Shown one piece after another: positions 60,381 to 64,000 of a DNA stretch of 64,000 nt. Position numbers and translations under genes: made by a program. Origin of the DNA: Kineosporia sp. NBRC 101731 (GTDB taxonomy: Bacteria > Actinomycetota > Actinomycetes > Actinomycetales > Kineosporiaceae); assembly GCF_030269305.1 (NCBI RefSeq), contig NZ_BSTC01000004.1:163963-227962 (forward strand), in the 5' to 3' direction. Numbering within the stretch: the first letter of the stretch is position 1; every line of letters begins with the position of its first letter. The notes under the pieces are model-generated. The model did no database searches. It had not been told where the DNA came from and saw only the letters and a program-made list of their open reading frames with translations.

Positions 60381-62170
60381 CCTGTGTCCCGATCATCACG
60401 CTCGGCGGGAACCAGCTGCCCTGGGACCTGGGCGCGCACCTGATCAGCGTGTCGGTGGAACGTGGGCTCCGGCGCGCTGCACGGGCGGAGATCTCCTTCA
60501 GCGATCCAGGTTTCGTGATGCTCACCGACAAGGCCCGGTCGTTCGCACCGGGCACCGAGGTGGCCGTCTCCTTCCCCGACGCGCGAGGTGCCGCGGTGAA
60601 GGTCTTCGCCGGCACCGTCAGCGGCCTCCTGGTGTCCTGCCCCGACGAGGGCGACCACCACACCGCGGTGACGATCGTGGCCGAAGACGCCGCCCACGGC
60701 CTGGGCAGTGTGGGCCGCACGGTCAACACGGCCAACGCGCCCCTGACCGACGCCCTGCAGGCGGCGCTCACCCCGCACGTGCGATCGGTCCGGATCGCCG
60801 GGCTTCCCGCCGGCGCCCGCGATGCCGTGATCGTCGCCTGTTCGCCCCTGGAACTCCTGGAGCAGATCTCCGAACGCTACGGGACGGAGTGGTGGATCGA
60901 CCCGGCCGACGGTGTGCTCCAGGTAGCTCCGGCCCCGGCCTCGGGTTCCGCCGTCACCCTCGACCTGGGCGCCGACATCGCCGATCTCGACTTCCGCACC
61001 TCGGGCAAGGCCACCGGCACGGTCGTGCTGCGCGGCTGGGACCCGGTCACCAAGCAGGAACTCACCGGCCGTAACACCTCCGCGACCGCCACCTCCGGCG
61101 GCCCGGCCCTGCTCACCGGGGCCGGCGGGTTCGCGCAGTCCGACACCGCATCGACCTACGAGACCCGCGCGCTGTCCACCGCCGGTGAGGCCGACATCAT
61201 CGCCCAGGCCACGGCCCAGGCCGGGCGCTTCGCCCGGTCCGGCACCACCCTGCGGGTGCGCACCCATGCGATCGCGCCGGACATCAGCCCCCGCAAGGAT
61301 CTCTCGCTCACCGGCGCCGGACCCCTCGCCGGCCGGCACGCGGTGGTCGCGGTGCGGCACGACTGGGGCCCGGTGACGGGCACCACGATCGTGGCCGGGG
61401 ACCGCACCCACGGTGCGGTGCCGGTCGTCGCCGCACCGGGCGTCCCGCAGGCGCCGCCGGTGACCTCGCCCATGATCGGCGGGACGATGGGTCTGATCCC
61501 CGGCCTGATCTCGAACATCCACGACCCCAAGAACTGGGGACGCGTGCGGGTCAAGCTCCCGACACTGGGCCCGGATGTCGAAACCGGCTGGGCCCGGGCC
61601 GTTCTGCCGGCCGCCGGGCCCGGCCGGGGAATGGTGGTGCCGCATCGGGTGGACGACGAGGTCCTCGTCGGTTTCGAAGAGGGAGACCTGCAGAGGCCTT
61701 TCGTACTCGGAGCGGTCCACAACGGGCACGACGGCACCCCGGCGGCCACCGCCGGCCGCCAGGCCGATCTGTCATCAGGCATCACGACCGCCAACGGGCA
61801 CGCACTGGTGATGACCGATGCCTCGGCCCCGGGGAAAAACTCCGTCAGCCTGAAACAGACGTCAGGACATGAACTCCTGATGTCCGGCGACGGGATCGTG
61901 CTCCGGGCGGCGGCCGGGAGCCCGATCAAACTGCAGGCCGGACAGGCGTCGATCACGCTGGACGCGCAGGGAAACATCAGGATCGAGGGGGTCAACGTCA
62001 CCGTGACCGGACAGCAGGGCGTGGATCTGCGGGGAACGAAGATCGCCGCGCGGGCCTCGGCCACCCTGGCGCTCGAGGGCACGACGTCCAGCGAACTCAA
62101 GGGCCTGAAGGTGGACGTCACCGCCGGCGGACCGGCGTCCGTCAAGGGCGCCACCGTGGCGATCAATTAG
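60377..62170 (+). CDS. VgrG-like spike protein of the eCIS
   Basis: The 597-residue protein has the gp27-like hub (residues ~1-370) ending in a gp5-type OB domain (GLIPGLISNIHDPKNWGRVRVKLPTL, with MVVPHRVDDEVLVGFEEGDLQRPFVLGAVHNG). The C-terminus is a beta-helix-like spike made of short repeats (ITLDAQGNIRIEGVNVTVTG, VDLRGTKIAARASATLALEG). A VgrG of this layout forms the trimeric needle under the tube. It has no extra catalytic extension, so any toxin payload is probably carried separately. Confidence 0.94.
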   Translation: MTCVPIITLGGNQLPWDLGAHLISVSVERGLRRAARAEISFSDPGFVMLTDKARSFAPGTEVAVSFPDARGAAVKVFAGTVSGLLVSCPDEGDHHTAVTIVAEDAAHGLGSVGRTVNTANAPLTDALQAALTPHVRSVRIAGLPAGARDAVIVACSPLELLEQISERYGTEWWIDPADGVLQVAPAPASGSAVTLDLGADIADLDFRTSGKATGTVVLRGWDPVTKQELTGRNTSATATSGGPALLTGAGGFAQSDTASTYETRALSTAGEADIIAQATAQAGRFARSGTTLRVRTHAIAPDISPRKDLSLTGAGPLAGRHAVVAVRHDWGPVTGTTIVAGDRTHGAVPVVAAPGVPQAPPVTSPMIGGTMGLIPGLISNIHDPKNWGRVRVKLPTLGPDVETGWARAVLPAAGPGRGMVVPHRVDDEVLVGFEEGDLQRPFVLGAVHNGHDGTPAATAGRQADLSSGITTANGHALVMTDASAPGKNSVSLKQTSGHELLMSGDGIVLRAAAGSPIKLQAGQASITLDAQGNIRIEGVNVTVTGQQGVDLRGTKIAARASATLALEGTTSSELKGLKVDVTAGGPASVKGATVAIN

Positions 62171-62178
62171 GAGGCGCC

Positions 62179-62721
62179 ATGAGCGACACCTTCGACACGT
62201 CGATCAACACGTCGATGTCCACGCGCCCGATCCCGGCGCAGCGCCGTCCCGCCGTACGCGCCGGGTGGCACTCCCAGCCTCCCACGATCGACCCGGCCCC
62301 GAACGTCGCCGGGCAGCGCGAGCTCACCGACTTCGTCGGACGGGGCATCGCCTGGCCCCTGCGCGTGGACCACACCGGTGTCATCGCGCTCGACGGCGGG
62401 CCCGCAGACCTCGAGTCCTCGGTGCGCACGGTGCTGCTCACCGCACCCGGCGAGCGCCTGATGCGCCCGGAGTTCGGTTGCCGTATCCACGAGCTCGTCT
62501 TCGAGCCGGTCAACCCGAACACCATCGGCCTGATGCGCCACGCGGTGCGGGAAGCCCTCACCCGGTGGGAACCCCGGATCACCGTCGACGAGGTCGATGT
62601 CGTGCCCGATCCGGAATCGGCCGGCCTGGTGCACCTTCACGTCGGCTACCGGATCCGGACCACGAACGACCGCCGCAACCTCGTTCACCCGTTCTATCTC
62701 ATCCCGCAGGAAGACGCCTGA
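62179..62721 (+). CDS. GPW/gp25-like baseplate wedge protein
   Basis: The 180-residue product starts at ATG 62179 behind GGAGGCG. An N-terminal tail of ~50 residues precedes the gp25 domain: GIAWPLRVDHTGVIALDGGPADLESSVRTVLLTAPGERLM, PEFGCRIHELVFEPVNPNT and VGYRIRTTNDRRNLVHPFYLI. gp25 proteins connect the sheath to the baseplate. Its stop shares a base with the next start. Confidence 0.93.
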   Translation: MSDTFDTSINTSMSTRPIPAQRRPAVRAGWHSQPPTIDPAPNVAGQRELTDFVGRGIAWPLRVDHTGVIALDGGPADLESSVRTVLLTAPGERLMRPEFGCRIHELVFEPVNPNTIGLMRHAVREALTRWEPRITVDEVDVVPDPESAGLVHLHVGYRIRTTNDRRNLVHPFYLIPQEDA

Positions 62722-64000
62722 TGCCCCTCCCCGTACCCACCCTGGACGACCGCCGGTTCCAGGACTTCGTCGATGAGGCCAAGCGCGCCATCCCCCGCCA
62801 CTGCCCCGAGTGGACCAACCACAACCTCAACGATCCGGGCGTCGCCCTGATCGAGTTGTTCGCCTGGATGAGTGAGCAGGTGATCTACCGGCTGAACCAG
62901 GTGCCGGACCGGCTCTACCTCCAGTTCCTGAATCTGCTCGGGATCGAGCCGTTCGCCCCCGGCGTGGCCTCCACCGACCTGACCTTCTGGCTCTCCGACG
63001 TGCTCGACCACGAGGTCCGGGTCCCCGCCGGGAGCCAGGTCGCGACCATGGCCGGGACCGGCGACGCGGTGGTGTTCAGCACCGTGCGCGAACTGGTGAT
63101 CACACCCCCGGTACTGGCCCACACCCTGTCGGTCACGGCCGACCCGGACGCCCGGGATCTGCTGCCCATCCTGCGTTCCGGCGTGGCCGTGGACTGTTTC
63201 GGCCCGGATCCCGTCGAGGGGGACGCCCTCTACCTGGGGTTCACCGAACCTCTGCCCGGCACGGCCCTGCGGCTGAACATCACCGCCCAGGCCGCCGGTA
63301 TGGGCATCCACCCGGACCGCCCGCCGATCCTCTGGCAGGCCTGGACCGGGCAGGAATGGACCCCGGTGACGGTTCACCGTGACAGCACCGGTGGCCTGAA
63401 CCGGCCCGGGGAGCTGATTCTCCTGATGCCCGGTGCCCACGTCGCCCGGGCCGTCGGTGGGCGGACCGCCTCCTGGGTCAGGGTCGTTCTCCAGGACCCG
63501 GACCCGGGCGAGCCCGGGTACACTCGTCCGCCCCGGATCTCCTCCCTCACCGCCTCGGCGGTCGGGGGCACGGTGCCCGCACAGCACGTGGAGCTGGTCG
63601 AGGCCGAGGTCCTGGGTCGCAGTGACGGTGGCCCCGGACAGGTTCTGCGGACCTCGCGCCGGCCGGTGGCCCCCCGTCGGCCCGGTGAGGAGGTCACCGT
63701 GACCGGCGCCACGGGCACCGATGTCTGGACCGAGGTCGCGGATTTCACCCGTAGCGGCGCTCAGGACAAGCACTACGTCTGGGAGGGTGCCAGCGGCGAG
63801 ATCCGTTTCGGGCCCTCGGTCCGCCAGCCCGACGGCAGCGTGAGGCGTCACGGGGCCGCACCGCTGGAAGGCAGCCTGATCGGCGTCACCGGATACCGGG
63901 TGGGCGGAGGCGCGGCCGGCAATGTCGGCGCGCGGACCCTCGTGGCGCCCCGGTCGCCGCTGCCGTACATCACCACGGTCTCCAACCTCCGTGCGGCCAC
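62721..64000 (+). CDS. Baseplate J-like assembly protein (Afp11/Cis11-like), N-terminal part
   Basis: The frame opens at ATG 62721 (TGATG with the gp25 stop) and reaches the window end without a stop, so ~426 residues are seen. It begins LDDRRFQDFVDEAKRAIPRH and PEWTNHNLNDPGVALIELF, the characteristic start of 'putative baseplate assembly protein' in eCIS and tail-like systems. FAWMSEQVIYRLNQVPDRLY follows. The later part has alternating beta-rich segments (VWEGASGEIRFGPSVRQPDG). Further baseplate, tail-fibre and ATPase genes would lie past the right edge. Confidence 0.93.
   Translation, partial: MPLPVPTLDDRRFQDFVDEAKRAIPRHCPEWTNHNLNDPGVALIELFAWMSEQVIYRLNQVPDRLYLQFLNLLGIEPFAPGVASTDLTFWLSDVLDHEVRVPAGSQVATMAGTGDAVVFSTVRELVITPPVLAHTLSVTADPDARDLLPILRSGVAVDCFGPDPVEGDALYLGFTEPLPGTALRLNITAQAAGMGIHPDRPPILWQAWTGQEWTPVTVHRDSTGGLNRPGELILLMPGAHVARAVGGRTASWVRVVLQDPDPGEPGYTRPPRISSLTASAVGGTVPAQHVELVEAEVLGRSDGGPGQVLRTSRRPVAPRRPGEEVTVTGATGTDVWTEVADFTRSGAQDKHYVWEGASGEIRFGPSVRQPDGSVRRHGAAPLEGSLIGVTGYRVGGGAAGNVGARTLVAPRSPLPYITTVSNLRAA

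Noticed and set aside
57017..64000. Complete prophage
   Set aside because: Only tail-type genes of the eCIS pattern are present in this part; there is no capsid, terminase, integrase or lysis gene, though the right side is unseen.

Overview
The window is about 70% G+C, uses many GTG starts, and packs its operons with 1- and 4-base ATGA/GTGA/TGATG overlaps. It carries a type VII secretion (WXG100/FtsK) locus, SARP and LacI regulators, an actinobacterial inositol operon and a septum-formation lipoprotein. This points to a filamentous or multicellular high-GC actinomycete; a Kineosporiaceae-like origin is a guess from overall style and not demonstrated. Both ends cut genes. No rRNA, tRNA, CRISPR array, transposase or integrase was seen.

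Layout. 1-3.8 kb: type VII secretion genes (partial FtsK/SpoIIIE ATPase, WXG100-like substrate), a LysM-like membrane protein and an orphan ECF sigma factor. 3.9-6.9 kb: a large SARP regulator (BTAD, NB-ARC, TPR). 7.2-12.9 kb: small metabolic and unknown genes (membrane protein pair, prolyl iminopeptidase, SRPBCC, VOC, a broken GNAT, SnoaL-like, GH114 glycosidase, GNAT). 12.9-19.4 kb: a tightly coupled myo-inositol catabolic operon, transcribed leftward as iolE-iolC-aldolase-iolB-iolD-iolG behind a palindromic operator candidate. 19.7-24.1 kb: RCC1-repeat surface protein, DUF808 membrane protein, secreted DUF3558-like protein. 24.1-30.1 kb: GGDEF/EAL c-di-GMP enzyme, type II thioesterase, and a long protein fusing an FAD/NAD(P)-binding module to a TTC38/StaR-like TPR module. 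30.1-34.9 kb: small unknowns, nucleotidyltransferase, methyltransferase and an ABC exporter.

35.1-45.8 kb is a carbohydrate regulon. A LacI regulator, cupin, DUF6807/PmoA-like protein, Gfo/Idh/MocA oxidoreductase and a CUT1 sugar ABC importer lie on the minus strand. A second Gfo/Idh/MocA oxidoreductase, a DUF993 aldolase-like protein and a TIM-barrel isomerase lie divergently on the plus strand. Two LacI-type palindromes sit in the divergent promoter region, suggesting one regulator controls both arms. The substrate is not identifiable.

46.0-50.3 kb holds two tandem paralogous membrane proteins with long low-complexity Gln/Pro/Gly-rich cytoplasmic tails and a conserved 5' leader. 50.4-55.6 kb: HAD phosphatase, small secreted protein, MMPL transporter, and an oxalate/formate-family MFS transporter with a 48-residue small-subunit gene.

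55.9-64.0 kb is the most striking region: the front part of an extracellular contractile injection system (eCIS, phage-tail-like particle). In order it encodes a septum-formation lipoprotein, a DUF4280 PAAR-like tip candidate, sheath, inner tube, a second tube/adaptor protein, a LysM baseplate protein, a VgrG-like spike, a gp25-like baseplate protein and a baseplate J-like protein cut by the window end. A perfect 14-bp hairpin after the tube gene could set sheath/tube expression above that of the baseplate genes.
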